Assembly: GCF_024793895.1 (NCBI RefSeq)
Contig: NZ_JANUSB010000015.1
Location: 1 to 64,000, forward strand
DNA from: Serratia sp. AKBS12
GTDB lineage: Bacteria > Pseudomonadota > Gammaproteobacteria > Enterobacterales > Enterobacteriaceae
DNA length: 64,000 nucleotides
Reading direction: 5' to 3'
Shown: positions 42,642 to 52,499 of the stretch, one piece after another
Position numbering within the stretch: position 1 is the stretch's first letter
Layout of the letters: the number at the start of each line of letters is the position of its first letter
The notes under the pieces: model-generated
Database searches by the model: none
The model's input: only the letters and a program-made list of their open reading frames with translations
What the model was told of the DNA's origin: nothing
Translations under genes and position numbers: made by a program

Positions 42642-43895
42642 ATGTTAAAGCGTGAAATGAACATTGCCGATTACGATGCCGAACTGTGGCGCGCAATGGA
42701 GCAAGAAGTGGTGCGTCAGGAAGAGCACATCGAGCTGATTGCCTCTGAGAACTACACCAGCCCGCGTGTCATGCAGGCTCAGGGTTCCCAGTTGACCAAC
42801 AAATACGCTGAAGGCTACCCGGGCAAGCGTTACTACGGCGGTTGCGAATACGTCGATATCGTTGAGCAACTGGCTATCGATCGCGCCAAAGAGCTGTTCG
42901 GCGCGGATTATGCCAACGTTCAGCCACACTCCGGCTCTCAGGCCAACTTTGCTGTCTACACCGCGCTGTTGCAGCCGGGAGACACCATTCTGGGCATGAA
43001 CCTGGCGCACGGCGGCCACCTGACCCACGGCTCTCCGGTCAACCTGTCCGGCAAACTGTATAACGTGGTGCCTTACGGCATCGACGAAAAAGGCCAAATC
43101 GACTATGACGATCTGGCAAGGCAGGCACAGACGCACAAACCGAAGATGATCATCGGCGGTTTCTCAGCCTATTCTGGCGTGGTCGACTGGGCCAAAATGC
43201 GTGAAATTGCCGACAGCATCGGCGCGTACCTGTTCGTTGACATGGCGCACGTGGCCGGTCTGATCGCCGCTGGCGTCTACCCGAACCCGGTGCCGCACGC
43301 GCATATCGTTACCACCACCACCCACAAGACGCTGGCCGGCCCGCGTGGCGGCCTGATCCTGGCAAAAGGCGGCGACGAAGACCTGTACAAGAAACTGAAC
43401 TCCGCGGTGTTCCCTGGTGGGCAGGGCGGCCCGCTGATGCACGTGATCGCCGGCAAGGCCGTCGCGCTGAAAGAAGCCATGGAGCCAGAGTTCAAGGTTT
43501 ACCAGCAGCAAGTGGCCAACAACGCCAAGGCGATGGTAGAAGTGTTCCTGGATCGCGGCTACAAAGTGGTTTCTGGCGGCACTCACAACCATCTGTTCCT
43601 GCTGGATCTGGTAGAGAAAAACCTGACCGGTAAAGAAGCGGATGCAGCCCTCGGTCGTGCCAACATTACCGTTAACAAAAACAGCGTGCCAAACGATCCG
43701 AAGAGCCCGTTCGTGACCTCCGGTATTCGTATCGGTACGCCGGCGGTAACCCGTCGCGGCTTCAAGGAAGCGGAAGTTCGCGAGCTGGCCGGTTGGATGT
43801 GCGACGTGTTGGACAATATCAACGACGAAGCCACCATCGAACGCACCAAACAGAAAGTACTGGATATTTGCGCTCGCCTGCCGGTTTACGCCTAA
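42642..43895 (+). CDS. glyA: Serine hydroxymethyltransferase
   Basis: A PLP enzyme that converts serine and tetrahydrofolate to glycine and methylene-THF, the main source of one-carbon units. The 417-residue product has the PLP lysine Lys229 in [15 protein letters not shown] and [20 protein letters not shown] near the N-terminus, both at E. coli positions. The upstream PurR site ties it to purine demand. It ends in a clear terminator. Confidence 0.98.
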   Translation: MLKREMNIADYDAELWRAMEQEVVRQEEHIELIASENYTSPRVMQAQGSQLTNKYAEGYPGKRYYGGCEYVDIVEQLAIDRAKELFGADYANVQPHSGSQANFAVYTALLQPGDTILGMNLAHGGHLTHGSPVNLSGKLYNVVPYGIDEKGQIDYDDLARQAQTHKPKMIIGGFSAYSGVVDWAKMREIADSIGAYLFVDMAHVAGLIAAGVYPNPVPHAHIVTTTTHKTLAGPRGGLILAKGGDEDLYKKLNSAVFPGGQGGPLMHVIAGKAVALKEAMEPEFKVYQQQVANNAKAMVEVFLDRGYKVVSGGTHNHLFLLDLVEKNLTGKEADAALGRANITVNKNSVPNDPKSPFVTSGIRIGTPAVTRRGFKEAEVRELAGWMCDVLDNINDEATIERTKQKVLDICARLPVYA

Positions 43896-43912
43896 GTCCG
43901 ATTGGTATCAAT

Positions 43913-43938
43913 AAAACCCGCTGCGGCGGGTTTTTTTA
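43913..43938 (+). terminator. Terminator of glyA
   Basis: Stem AACCCGC/GCGGGTT followed by seven T residues, 18 bases after the glyA stop. Confidence 0.9.
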
Positions 43939-44051
43939 CGCCGATAACCGGCAAAGTGTGAACTGCTCTACACTATGGTTCGGTGGATATGAATCATGAT
44001 TGCTAGCTGATGTGAGCTCTGTCAAAGTATTGCCCACACACCGGAGGGAAC

Positions 44052-45206
44052 ATGGTTCTGCAATCAACGCGTTGGCTGTCTCTCAGCTATTTCACCTATT
44101 TCTTTTCTTATGGCATTTTCCTCCCGTTCTGGGGCGTTTGGTTAAAAGGCGAAGGGCTGGAAGCCGATACCATCGGCATGTTGCTGGGAGCCGGGCTGGT
44201 GGCGCGTTTTCTCGGCAGTTTACTGATCGCCCCACGGGTTAAAGATCCTTCGAATCTGGTTACTGCATTACGCATTCTGGCGTTGTTGACGCTGGCCTTT
44301 GCCGTTGGCTTCTGTTTTGGCAATGGCTGGGGTTGGCTAATGCTGGTGATTGCCGGCTTTAACCTGTTTTTTTCGCCGCTGGTGCCGCTGACTGACGCAT
44401 TAGCCGCCACCTGGCAAAAACAGATCTCCATGGACTATGGGCGCGTGCGCCTATGGGGCTCGCTGGCGTTTGTCATTGGTTCGGCGCTCACCGGGCAACT
44501 GGTGTCGGTCTGGGGCCACAATGCCATCCTGTTCAGCCTGATTTTCAGCCTGATGGCGATGCTGCTTGGCATGTTGCTCAAACCCAGTGTCATGCCGCAA
44601 GGCGAGGCTCGCGCGCATGATGTGTCCAACCGCTCATGGCGTGAATTACTCAGCGAAGGGCCGGTCTGGCGTTTTTTGCTGTGCGTCACCCTGTTACAGG
44701 GTGCCCATGCCGGTTATTACAGTTTTGCCTCCATATACTGGCAGGAAGCCGGTTATTCGGCTTCTGCCATCGGCTACTTCTGGTCGTTGGGGGTGGTGGC
44801 GGAGGTGATTATTTTTGCCAGCAGCAATGTTTTGTTTCGCCGTTGGAACGCCCGCAATCTGCTGTTGCTGTCAGCCTGCTGCGGCATATTGCGCTGGGGG
44901 TTGATGGCCTCGACCACCGAGCTGAGCTGGCTGCTGCTGGTACAGGTCTTGCACTGTGGCACCTTTACCGTCTGCCACCTGGCGGCGATGCGCTTCATTG
45001 CCGCGCGCCAGGGAGCGGAGGTGATCCGGCTGCAAGCGGTTTATTCCGCGTTGGCGATGGGCGGTGGTATTGCCGTAATGACGGTGATTGCCGGTTTCCT
45101 GTTCGAACATCTGCAAGCCGGCGTGTTCTGGGTGATGGCAGCGATAGTGGTGCCGGCGTTGTTTGTCCGCCCGCCGGCCGCCGCGGTCAGCCATTCGCTA
45201 AGGTGA
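44052..45206 (+). CDS. hcaT: MFS transporter HcaT (putative 3-phenylpropionate uptake)
   Basis: A 12-helix major-facilitator protein of 384 residues close to E. coli HcaT. It begins MVLQSTRWLSLSYFTYFFSY and keeps the motif GRVRLWGSLAFVIGSALTG and LHCGTFTVCHLAAMRFIAAR. HcaT was assigned to 3-phenylpropionate transport because it lies near hca genes in E. coli. No hca catabolic genes are seen here, so the substrate is uncertain. ATG follows GGAGGGAAC. It is convergent with csiE and overlaps it by 9 bases. Confidence 0.93.
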   Translation: MVLQSTRWLSLSYFTYFFSYGIFLPFWGVWLKGEGLEADTIGMLLGAGLVARFLGSLLIAPRVKDPSNLVTALRILALLTLAFAVGFCFGNGWGWLMLVIAGFNLFFSPLVPLTDALAATWQKQISMDYGRVRLWGSLAFVIGSALTGQLVSVWGHNAILFSLIFSLMAMLLGMLLKPSVMPQGEARAHDVSNRSWRELLSEGPVWRFLLCVTLLQGAHAGYYSFASIYWQEAGYSASAIGYFWSLGVVAEVIIFASSNVLFRRWNARNLLLLSACCGILRWGLMASTTELSWLLLVQVLHCGTFTVCHLAAMRFIAARQGAEVIRLQAVYSALAMGGGIAVMTVIAGFLFEHLQAGVFWVMAAIVVPALFVRPPAAAVSHSLR

Positions 45207-46463
45207 TTCCAGCAGCGCGCGGATAGTTTTACGTTGTCCGCGCTCCAGCGGTAATACGGTGTGGATCAGCGGTGGCTGTGCCGCGTGTGGCGGGGTGGCG
45301 TAGGGGGTTATGACCAGCGCCACGCCCTGCGGCGCGCCGGAATCGTGAAATTCGCTGAGCGACAGATACTTGATATTTAACGGCAGTAGTGTCAACTCCC
45401 GGATCTGGTACTCCAGCTCTTCTTCCAGTTGCGGATCGTCCAGCGTCAGCAGCAACACCTGTTTCTCCTGCAATGCGTTGCCTTGCATCAGCCATGCGCC
45501 GAAGCTAATGGCTATCAGGCCGGCTTCCTCGCGCGAAAAATGAATGTCGTATTCCTGCTCGAGCGGTGCCATCGCCTCCAGCGTAGTGCGCATCAGGCGT
45601 GGGTATTTACGCATCACCTCTTCCAGCAGCATATTGTCGATGCCGATAGCAAACTGACAGCGTTCGACGGCAGGCGCCAGATGGGCAAACAGATGGGTGA
45701 TCAGATCTTTTTTGCTGCTGAAGCTCATGCCGGAAATCTGCTGAAAGCGCTCCACCATCTGCTCAATGGCAGTCATCAGGCGTAAATCTTCTGCGGAATC
45801 GCTGCTTTCGTAACTGTGGTTCTTCAACATGGTAAACAGCAGCACCAGAAAATCCTGCTCGCTGTCATTCGGTGGAGCGGCAGACAGCGCCATCAGCGTC
45901 TGTGATAATACGCTTGCGGCCTGACATTCTGCTTTCTGATGCAGCCAGGCGCGTTGGCGATCGTTGAACTGCGGGTGGCGCTGACAGGCGCTTTCCCATA
46001 AGCAGTAGCAAAGATAATGCTGCAAGAATTGCCGGTCGCGGGCGTCGAGTTCACGGGCAAGCCACTGGGTGCAGTCATCAATGCCGCGCAGTAAACGTGC
46101 GAGCAGTTGGGCATCGGCTCCCAGCGCCTGCAGCAACCGCGGGCTGAATGCGCTATCGACAAACTGCGGACAGCAACGAAGCGCACGCCGCAACCAGTGA
46201 ATCAGGCACAGGCGCTTATTCAGCGTGCTTCCCATAATCTGGTAGCCATCGTCGGGATTGCCAGCGATGTCCAAATGGTGGAAACGCTGGATTTCGCTGG
46301 CGACCTCGGCTATATCTTGCCGGGTAATGGGGAGCTCGACGCCGTTGATTTGGCTGATGGTCTCCAGTTGTACCGTGGGCAGCGGTGCGTACAGCATCAA
46401 GAGCAGTTGGCAGCGCCGTTGTTGACCGGAGAGCTCAGGCACAGGAGAGGTGTCCAGGCTCAT
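45198..46463 (-). CDS. csiE: Stationary-phase inducible protein CsiE (PRD-containing)
   Basis: A 421-residue protein with helical stretches like PTS regulation domains (PRD). One is LLEEVMRKYPRLMRTTLEAM and another is REEAGLIAISFGAWLMQG. The N-terminal winged-helix region (residues about 13-70) is weak. In E. coli csiE is RpoS- and CRP-dependent, but its targets are unknown. ATG follows AGAAGGTGAT. It lies next to hcaT and is divergent from the ZevA-like gene. Confidence 0.92.
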   Translation of the reverse strand: MSLDTSPVPELSGQQRRCQLLLMLYAPLPTVQLETISQINGVELPITRQDIAEVASEIQRFHHLDIAGNPDDGYQIMGSTLNKRLCLIHWLRRALRCCPQFVDSAFSPRLLQALGADAQLLARLLRGIDDCTQWLARELDARDRQFLQHYLCYCLWESACQRHPQFNDRQRAWLHQKAECQAASVLSQTLMALSAAPPNDSEQDFLVLLFTMLKNHSYESSDSAEDLRLMTAIEQMVERFQQISGMSFSSKKDLITHLFAHLAPAVERCQFAIGIDNMLLEEVMRKYPRLMRTTLEAMAPLEQEYDIHFSREEAGLIAISFGAWLMQGNALQEKQVLLLTLDDPQLEEELEYQIRELTLLPLNIKYLSLSEFHDSGAPQGVALVITPYATPPHAAQPPLIHTVLPLERGQRKTIRALLESP

Positions 46464-46609
46464 ATCACCTTCTAGCAGGTAACGTTGAAATTATGCCTAA
46501 GCATAGCAAAAGGCATTACCGTGACACGGACAGTGCGCCTGCTTTTACTTCGGCTTACAACTTTCGTCACAGTTATTATGCCGTTGAGCGGAGATTTCGC
46601 TCCAGGTTA

Positions 46610-46624
46610 TGTTACTTTATAACA
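46610..46624 (+). promoter_or_regulatory. Zur-like box upstream of the zevAB-type pair
   Basis: TGTTACTTTATAACA is palindromic at its arms and matches the Zur core TGTTATA-N-TATAACA at 12 of 15 bases. It ends 17 bases before the start codon at 46642, where repression by zinc-loaded Zur would block initiation. Box call is from pattern only. Confidence 0.6.
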
Positions 46625-46641
46625 ATAATGAGTGTCGCTTA

Positions 46642-47277
46642 ATGCTAAAACTACGAAATCTGCTGGCCGGTTTGACGGTGCTGTACAGCGTGGCAGCCAC
46701 CGCCCATCCGCACAGCTTTATAGATATGACCACCACCTTTATTGCCAAGGATCGTCAATTGGTCGGTTTGAGAATGGTGTGGGTTATGGATGAGATCACC
46801 TCGGCAGATCTGCTGTACGACGCGGGCAATGCCAAAAGCGATTCGGAGATCTGGAAGAAGCTGGCGGCGGAAGTGATGGCCAACGTGCTCGGGCAGCATT
46901 ATTTCACCGACATCTATCGTGACGGCAAGCCGGTAAAATACGTGAATTTGCCAACGGAATATCACCTTTCGCGCCGTGGCCACAATGCGGTGCTGGAGTT
47001 TGTACTGCCGTTGGCGCACGCGCAGCCGCTGGCGGGCAAGCCGTTTGACATCGCCACCTACGATCCGACCTTCTTTGTTGATATGAGTTATAAAAATCAA
47101 TCTGCTATTCATCTGTCGCCGGATATGGCGCAGCAATGCCAGTTCAAACTGATGACACCGAAGCCGGATGCGTCGCTGCAGGCGTATGCGCTGTCGCTCG
47201 ATAAAAATGACTCTCCCGGAGAAGACATGCAGCTCGGTCAGCAGTTCGCACAACGGATTATTCTGCAATGTCAATGA
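46642..47277 (+). CDS. zevA: ZevA-like periplasmic protein (DUF1007), probable zinc uptake
   Basis: A 211-residue exported protein of the DUF1007 family. It has a signal peptide (MLKLRNLLAGLTVLYSVAAT) followed directly by AHPHSFIDM, which leaves a His pair at the mature N-terminus, and FDIATYDPTFFVDMSYKN, a conserved family block. In Haemophilus influenzae the homologue ZevA works with the NicO-family permease ZevB in zinc uptake. I prefer ATG 46642 because the 11 upstream codons spoil the signal peptide and overlap the Zur-like box. It overlaps the permease gene by 10 bases. Function is inferred from that homology and the box. Confidence 0.8.
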   Translation: MLKLRNLLAGLTVLYSVAATAHPHSFIDMTTTFIAKDRQLVGLRMVWVMDEITSADLLYDAGNAKSDSEIWKKLAAEVMANVLGQHYFTDIYRDGKPVKYVNLPTEYHLSRRGHNAVLEFVLPLAHAQPLAGKPFDIATYDPTFFVDMSYKNQSAIHLSPDMAQQCQFKLMTPKPDASLQAYALSLDKNDSPGEDMQLGQQFAQRIILQCQ

Positions 47278-48290
47278 ATCTCGGCAGCGCCGCTGGCCGC
47301 CGGCGTCACTGGGCCTTCAGCCTGTGGCCGTTACTGTTGTTTACCGTCTTGTTTGCGCTCGGCGCGCGGCTGGTGTGGCATTATTGGCCGCAAATCCAGC
47401 TGCAAAGCGTGGTGTGGCAAAAAGCACTCAATCAGCACATGGCTGGTCTGTTACAGCAGGTTGATGCCGCGCCGCAGCAGGCCGGCATGGCGCTGGTACT
47501 GTTCAGCCTCGGTTACGGCGTGCTGCACGCCCTTGGCCCCGGTCATGGCAAAGTGGTGATCGCTACCTATCTGGCGACGCACCCGGCGCGACTGAAAAGC
47601 AGCCTGCGGTTAACCTTTGCCGCTTCGCTGGTACAGGGGCTGGTGGCGATTGGCCTGGTCACGCTGATGCTGGGAGTGCTGGCGTTGTCGTCACGCCAGT
47701 TGCACCAAAGCAGTTTCTGGCTGGAACAGGGCAGCTATCTGCTGGTAGTGCTGCTTGGCGTCCTGTTGAGCTGGCGCGCGCTGCGGCGTCTGTTCACCGC
47801 GATCCGCGCGTTGCGCCCAGCGCCGGCGATGCGTATTCGCGCGGTGCAGCCGTTGCCCGCCGATCACGTGCATAGCGCCGAATGCGGTTGCGGCCATCGT
47901 CATTTGCCAACCGACCGTGAATTGCAGGCCGGCGGCGGCTGGCGTACCCAGTTGGCGATCGTGCTGGCGATGGGCATGCGGCCATGCTCCGGCGCGATAT
48001 TGGTGCTGCTGTTTGCCAAAGTGATCGGGGTATTTTTCTGGGGCGTGGTTTCCGCGCTGGCGATGGCGCTGGGCACCTCGATAACCATTTCGCTGCTGGC
48101 GCTGCTGGTACATTACAGTCGTCGTCTGGCGGTGCGCATCAGCGGCACTCGCACGCCGGCCGCCTGGAGCGCGGTGGCCTGGGGAACCCTGGCACTGGCC
48201 GGTGGAGTGATTCTGCTGTTTGCCGGCATCCTGTTGTACACCAGCGCGGTGCCGGAATTCGGCAGCGGCGTGCGGCCCTTCTCCCGCTAA
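47268..48290 (+). CDS. zevB: ZevB-like NicO-family metal permease
   Basis: A 340-residue inner-membrane protein of the NicO/RcnA superfamily. Six or more hydrophobic segments are visible. The metal motif HALGPGHGK lies near residue 87, a His/Cys-rich loop HSAECGCGHRH near 205, and the second signature MGMRPCSGAILVLL follows. The family includes nickel/cobalt exporters, but its pairing with a DUF1007 protein and a Zur-like box favours zinc uptake as in H. influenzae ZevAB. The 10-base overlap with zevA shows that the two are translated together. Confidence 0.82.
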   Translation: MSMNLGSAAGRRRHWAFSLWPLLLFTVLFALGARLVWHYWPQIQLQSVVWQKALNQHMAGLLQQVDAAPQQAGMALVLFSLGYGVLHALGPGHGKVVIATYLATHPARLKSSLRLTFAASLVQGLVAIGLVTLMLGVLALSSRQLHQSSFWLEQGSYLLVVLLGVLLSWRALRRLFTAIRALRPAPAMRIRAVQPLPADHVHSAECGCGHRHLPTDRELQAGGGWRTQLAIVLAMGMRPCSGAILVLLFAKVIGVFFWGVVSALAMALGTSITISLLALLVHYSRRLAVRISGTRTPAAWSAVAWGTLALAGGVILLFAGILLYTSAVPEFGSGVRPFSR

Positions 48291-48298
48291 CGGGCATA

Positions 48299-48328
48299 AA
48301 AAAAGCGCTGCAACAGCAGCGCTTCAAT
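48299..48328 (-). terminator. Terminator of suhB
   Basis: On the minus strand the stem AAGCGCTGC/GCAGCGCTT is followed by seven T residues, just downstream of suhB. On the plus strand it may also serve zevAB. Confidence 0.85.
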
Positions 48329-48367
48329 AGTCAAGCAGCTTCGGACGTGATAAGCCCACCGGCGTTT

Positions 48368-49171
48368 TTAACGCTTCAGCGCTTCGCTCAGTTCTTCACG
48401 CATGCTGGACAGCATGGCCTTCACTACGCGCGGATTGCCTGCAACAACGTTGCCGGAGCTGAAGTGGTTATGGCCGCCAACGAAGTCGGTGACCAAACCG
48501 CCGGATTCACGCACCAGCAGTTCGCCGGCGGCAAAGTCCCACGGCTTCAGGCCGATTTCGAAGAAACCGTCAACGCGGCCGGCGGCCACGTAAGCCAGAT
48601 CCAGTGCGGCAGAGCCGGTACGACGGAAATCCGCACACTGGGTAAACAGTTTGCCGACGACGTTGATGTAAGGGGTCGCATGTTGCTTGAGCTTGAACGG
48701 GAAACCGGTCGCCAGGATAGTGCCATTAAGGTCTTTGGCATTGGTGCCACGCAGGCGGAAACCGTTGAGCTGAGCTCCCTGGCCGCGAGTCGCGGTGAAC
48801 AGTTCGTTGCGCATTGGATCGTAAACTACCGCCACTTCGGTGCGGCCTTTGATGCGCACGGCAATGGAAACGGAGAAATGCGGGAAACGTTTGATGAAGT
48901 TTGAAGTGCCATCCAGTGGATCGATCACCCATTGTACATCCTGATCTTCGCCGACCAGCTCACCGCGTTCTTCGCTGATGATAGTGTGTTGCGGATAAGA
49001 CTTGCGAATAACGTCAATGATCAGATGCTCTGCATCGCGATCGACGTTGGTGACGAAATCGTTAGTCCCTTTCTGGCTCGCTTCAACGGCGTCCGGGGTC
49101 TCGTAGTTTTTGGCAATCAGGTTACCGGCCTTGCGCGCAGCGCGCACGGCGATAGTCAGCATCGGATGCAT
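48368..49171 (-). CDS. suhB: Inositol-1-monophosphatase SuhB
   Basis: A 267-residue phosphatase of the IMPase family. It hydrolyses inositol phosphates, but its main role in E. coli is in the rRNA antitermination complex with NusA and RNA polymerase. The metal motif WVIDPLDGTSNFIKRFPHFS and the second motif GSAALDLAYVAAGRVDGFFE are intact. ATG follows GGAAGATACC. It is divergent from trmJ, as in E. coli. Confidence 0.98.
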   Translation of the reverse strand: MHPMLTIAVRAARKAGNLIAKNYETPDAVEASQKGTNDFVTNVDRDAEHLIIDVIRKSYPQHTIISEERGELVGEDQDVQWVIDPLDGTSNFIKRFPHFSVSIAVRIKGRTEVAVVYDPMRNELFTATRGQGAQLNGFRLRGTNAKDLNGTILATGFPFKLKQHATPYINVVGKLFTQCADFRRTGSAALDLAYVAAGRVDGFFEIGLKPWDFAAGELLVRESGGLVTDFVGGHNHFSSGNVVAGNPRVVKAMLSSMREELSEALKR

Positions 49172-49299
49172 GGGTATCTTCCAACTAGGATGTTAAAGAA
49201 CAGGAAACGGCGCGAAGTATAGCAGGTGTTCGGCAAAATACCTAATGTCCTTCATCCTGTGTTAAGATGCTACGATTTTCCGCTACGCTCAGAGTTTGT

Positions 49300-50025
49300 A
49301 TGCTGCACAATATTCGCATTGTTCTGGTAGAAACCTCTCATACCGGCAACATGGGCTCGACCGCCCGGGCCATGAAAACCATGGGCCTGACCAACCTTTA
49401 TCTGGTCAATCCGCTGGTAAAACCCGATTCGCAAGCCATTGCGCTGGCCGCCGGCGCCAGTGACGTCATCGGTAACGCCACCATCGTCGATACCTTTGAT
49501 GAAGCCATTGCCGGCTGCAGTCTGGTGGTTGGCACCAGCGCGCGTTCGCGCACGCTACCCTGGCCGATGCTTGAACCGCGTGAATGCGGCGTGCGTGCGG
49601 TTCAGGAAGGCGAGCAGGCGCCGGTGGCTCTGGTCTTCGGCCGCGAGCGCGTGGGCCTGACCAACGACGAACTGCAAAAATGTCATTATCACGTTGCCAT
49701 CCCGGCCAACCCGGATTACAGCTCGCTGAACCTGGCGATGGCGGTCCAGATCCTGGCGTATGACGTGCGCGTGGCATATCTCGAACGTCAGCAGGCAGAC
49801 GCGCCGCCGACGCCGCAAGAAGCACCTTATCCTCTGGTCGACGACCTTGAACGTTTCTATCAGCATCTGGAACAGACGCTGTCGACCACCGGGTTTATCC
49901 GCCCAACGCATCCAGGGCAGGTGATGAGCCGCCTGCGCCGCCTGTTTACCCGTGCGCGCCCGGAAGCGCAGGAGCTGAATATACTGCGCGGCATGCTGAC
50001 GTCGATCGATAAGCAGATTAAGTAG
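49300..50025 (+). CDS. trmJ: tRNA (cytidine/uridine-2'-O-)-methyltransferase TrmJ
   Basis: A SPOUT-fold enzyme that methylates the ribose of nucleotide 32 in several tRNAs. The 241-residue product begins [20 protein letters not shown]. It has the knotted SAM-binding motifs [17 protein letters not shown] and [20 protein letters not shown]. The start at 49300 is preferred over a longer frame. It lies directly upstream of iscR as in E. coli. Confidence 0.97.
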   Translation: MLHNIRIVLVETSHTGNMGSTARAMKTMGLTNLYLVNPLVKPDSQAIALAAGASDVIGNATIVDTFDEAIAGCSLVVGTSARSRTLPWPMLEPRECGVRAVQEGEQAPVALVFGRERVGLTNDELQKCHYHVAIPANPDYSSLNLAMAVQILAYDVRVAYLERQQADAPPTPQEAPYPLVDDLERFYQHLEQTLSTTGFIRPTHPGQVMSRLRRLFTRARPEAQELNILRGMLTSIDKQIK

Positions 50026-50087
50026 CAGGGTTATTATTACGACGCTGCCGACAGGCAATACGGCAATAGCATTATGAATCCGTGAGA

Positions 50088-50118
50088 TATAACATGCATC
50101 CAAGATGCATTTGTTATA
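50088..50118. repeat. Inverted repeat with an NsrR-type half-site upstream of iscR
   Basis: TATAACATGCATC (50088-50100) faces GATGCATTTGTTATA (50104-50118). The arms pair except for two extra bases in the right arm. The right arm contains AAGATGCATTT (50102-50112), exactly one NsrR 11-mer. It may be an operator or an RNA hairpin; the role is not known. Confidence 0.5.
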
Positions 50119-50137
50119 AATCGGTACAAATAATGCT

Positions 50138-50187
50138 AATACTTGAGTGAATTACTCGGTTAAATAGTTGACTGATTTACTCGGGAA
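50138..50187 (+). promoter_or_regulatory. Two type-1 IscR sites in the isc promoter
   Basis: Two 25-base tandem sites, 50138-50162 and 50163-50187. Each contains the pattern ATA-TTGA-TG-TTACTCGG found in the E. coli iscR promoter. [2Fe-2S]-IscR bound here represses the operon when clusters are plentiful. Confidence 0.88.
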
Positions 50188-50232
50188 TGTCAGACTTTCG
50201 GCCATGTTTCACCAACAGGTAACCATTTAGCT

Positions 50233-50727
50233 ATGAGACTGACATCCAAAGGCCGTTATGCCGTAACCGCTATGCTCGACGTGGCATTGCATTCTCAGGA
50301 AGGGCCCGTTCCTCTGGCGGATATTTCAGAACGTCAGGGTATTTCGCTCTCTTATCTGGAACAATTGTTCTCGCGTCTGCGCAAGAATGGCCTGGTGGCC
50401 AGCGTGCGTGGTCCGGGCGGCGGTTATCTGCTGGGTAAAGACGCGGCTGAAATCGCCGTTGGCGCGGTGATTACTGCCGTCGATGAATCGGTAGATGCAA
50501 CCCGTTGTCAGGGCAAGGAAGGCTGTCAGGGCGGCGATCGCTGTCTGACACATACCCTGTGGCGCGATCTGAGCGAGCGCATCAGCGGGTTCTTGAACAA
50601 TATTACGCTGGCCGAACTGGTGAACAACCAGGAAGTGCTGGATGTAGCAGACCGTCAGAATAACGATACACGCCGCACGGCCAACGGTCGTCTGCAAGAA
50701 ACCATTAACGTTAATCTGCGCGCATAA
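50233..50727 (+). CDS. iscR: Iron-sulfur cluster regulator IscR
   Basis: An Rrf2-family repressor that senses the cell's [2Fe-2S] supply. The 164-residue product has a winged helix-turn-helix ([20 protein letters not shown]) and cluster ligands Cys92, Cys98 and Cys104 with His107 ([18 protein letters not shown]), at E. coli positions. It is the first gene of the isc operon and is controlled by its own binding sites just upstream. Confidence 0.98.
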   Translation: MRLTSKGRYAVTAMLDVALHSQEGPVPLADISERQGISLSYLEQLFSRLRKNGLVASVRGPGGGYLLGKDAAEIAVGAVITAVDESVDATRCQGKEGCQGGDRCLTHTLWRDLSERISGFLNNITLAELVNNQEVLDVADRQNNDTRRTANGRLQETINVNLRA

Positions 50728-50782
50728 GCAGCTGGCGATACGTATTTTTGTTTTTGGAAGTGATGTACGGAGCACAAGAGCA

Positions 50783-51997
50783 ATGAAATTACCGATTTAT
50801 CTGGATTACTCAGCAACTACGCCGGTCGATCCGCGCGTTGCCGAGAAAATGATGCAGTTTTTGACCCTGGACGGCACTTTCGGTAACCCGGCTTCCCGTT
50901 CCCACCGTTTCGGGTGGCAGGCGGAAGAAGCTGTAGATATCGCCCGTAACCAAATTGCTGAACTGGTTGGCGCCGACCCGCGCGAAATCGTGTTCACTTC
51001 AGGGGCGACCGAATCCGACAACCTGGCGATTAAAGGCGCGGCCAACTTCTATCAAAAGAAAGGCAAGCACGTCATCACCAGCAAAACCGAACATAAAGCC
51101 GTGCTGGACACCTGTCGCCAGCTGGAGCGCGAAGGGTTTGAAGTCACCTACCTGGCACCTCAGAGCAACGGCATCATCGATCTGAAAGAGCTTGAAGCCG
51201 CCATGCGCGACGACACCATTCTGGTGTCCATCATGCACGTGAACAACGAAATCGGCGTGGTACAGGATATCGCCACTATCGGCGAAATGTGCCGTGCACG
51301 CGGTATCATCTACCACGTTGATGCCACCCAGAGCGTGGGCAAACTGCCTATCGATCTGAGCCAGCTGAAAGTTGATCTGATGTCCTTCTCCGGTCACAAA
51401 ATCTACGGGCCGAAAGGCATTGGTGCGCTGTATGTGCGCCGTAAGCCACGTATCCGTATCGAAGCGCAAATCCATGGTGGCGGTCACGAGCGCGGCATGC
51501 GTTCCGGTACGCTGCCAGTGCACCAGATCGTCGGCATGGGCGAAGCCTACCGCATCGCCAAAGAAGAAATGGACAGCGAAATGGCGCGTCTGCGCGTATT
51601 GCGCGACCGTCTGTGGAACGGCGTGAAGGATATGGAAGAAGTCTATCTGAATGGTTCGCTGGAGCAGGGTGCACCTAACATCCTGAACGTCAGCTTCAAC
51701 TATGTTGAAGGCGAATCGCTGATCATGGCATTGAAAGACCTGGCCGTTTCCTCCGGCTCCGCCTGTACCTCTGCCAGCCTGGAACCCTCCTATGTGCTGC
51801 GTGCGTTGGGCATGAGCGATGAATTGGCGCACAGCTCGATCCGCTTCTCTCTGGGGCGTTTTACCACCGAAGAAGAGATCGACTACACCATTGAGCTCGT
51901 TCGCAAGTCTATCGGCCGTTTGCGCGATCTTTCCCCACTGTGGGAAATGTTCAAGCAGGGCGTGGACATCAACAGCATCGAATGGTCACACCATTAA
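50783..51997 (+). CDS. iscS: Cysteine desulfurase IscS
   Basis: A PLP enzyme that takes sulfur from cysteine and passes it to IscU and other acceptors (tRNA thiolation, thiamine). The 404-residue product has PLP Lys206 in [12 protein letters not shown] and the persulfide-carrying Cys328 in [13 protein letters not shown], both at E. coli positions. It lies 55 bases after iscR; in E. coli that gap is where the iron-stress sRNA RyhB splits the message. Confidence 0.99.
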   Translation: MKLPIYLDYSATTPVDPRVAEKMMQFLTLDGTFGNPASRSHRFGWQAEEAVDIARNQIAELVGADPREIVFTSGATESDNLAIKGAANFYQKKGKHVITSKTEHKAVLDTCRQLEREGFEVTYLAPQSNGIIDLKELEAAMRDDTILVSIMHVNNEIGVVQDIATIGEMCRARGIIYHVDATQSVGKLPIDLSQLKVDLMSFSGHKIYGPKGIGALYVRRKPRIRIEAQIHGGGHERGMRSGTLPVHQIVGMGEAYRIAKEEMDSEMARLRVLRDRLWNGVKDMEEVYLNGSLEQGAPNILNVSFNYVEGESLIMALKDLAVSSGSACTSASLEPSYVLRALGMSDELAHSSIRFSLGRFTTEEEIDYTIELVRKSIGRLRDLSPLWEMFKQGVDINSIEWSHH

Positions 51998-52021
51998 TTC
52001 ATTGGATTCAGGAGCAAAGTC

Positions 52022-52408
52022 ATGGCTTACAGCGAAAAAGTAATCGATCACTACGAAAACCCGCGTAACGTGGGATCCTTTGACAACGAAGATCCTAGCG
52101 TTGGCAGCGGCATGGTGGGTGCACCGGCCTGTGGTGACGTAATGAAACTGCAAATCAAGGTTAACGACGCCGGCATTATTGAAGACGCGCGCTTCAAAAC
52201 CTACGGTTGTGGATCCGCCATCGCGTCCAGCTCGCTGGTCACCGAATGGATGAAGGGCAAGTCCCTGGAGCAGGCCGAGTCGATCAAAAATACCCAGATT
52301 GCCGAAGAGCTGGAGTTGCCACCGGTCAAAATCCACTGCTCGATCCTGGCTGAAGACGCCATCAAAGCAGCGATTGCCGACTATAAGAGCAAGCACGGCG
52401 CCAAGTGA
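52022..52408 (+). CDS. iscU: Iron-sulfur cluster scaffold IscU
   Basis: The scaffold on which new [2Fe-2S] clusters are built. The 128-residue product has the ligands Cys37, Asp39, Cys63, His105 and Cys106. The LPPVK motif (99-103) is recognised by the chaperone HscA. It follows iscS directly. Confidence 0.99.
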   Translation: MAYSEKVIDHYENPRNVGSFDNEDPSVGSGMVGAPACGDVMKLQIKVNDAGIIEDARFKTYGCGSAIASSSLVTEWMKGKSLEQAESIKNTQIAEELELPPVKIHCSILAEDAIKAAIADYKSKHGAK

Positions 52409-52499
52409 TTATCTTTGAGTTATCTATCCGTTGAACCTCGGGCCGTGGCCAAACCGGCGGCGGCCTGAAGAAAGGCGGGTAATTGAGTGTGAGGTTGTT

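Noticed and set aside
47268-48290. Nickel/cobalt efflux (RcnA) reading of the NicO protein
   Set aside because: The gene is coupled to a DUF1007 protein and has a Zur-like box. RcnA has no such partner and is controlled by RcnR. Not fully excluded.
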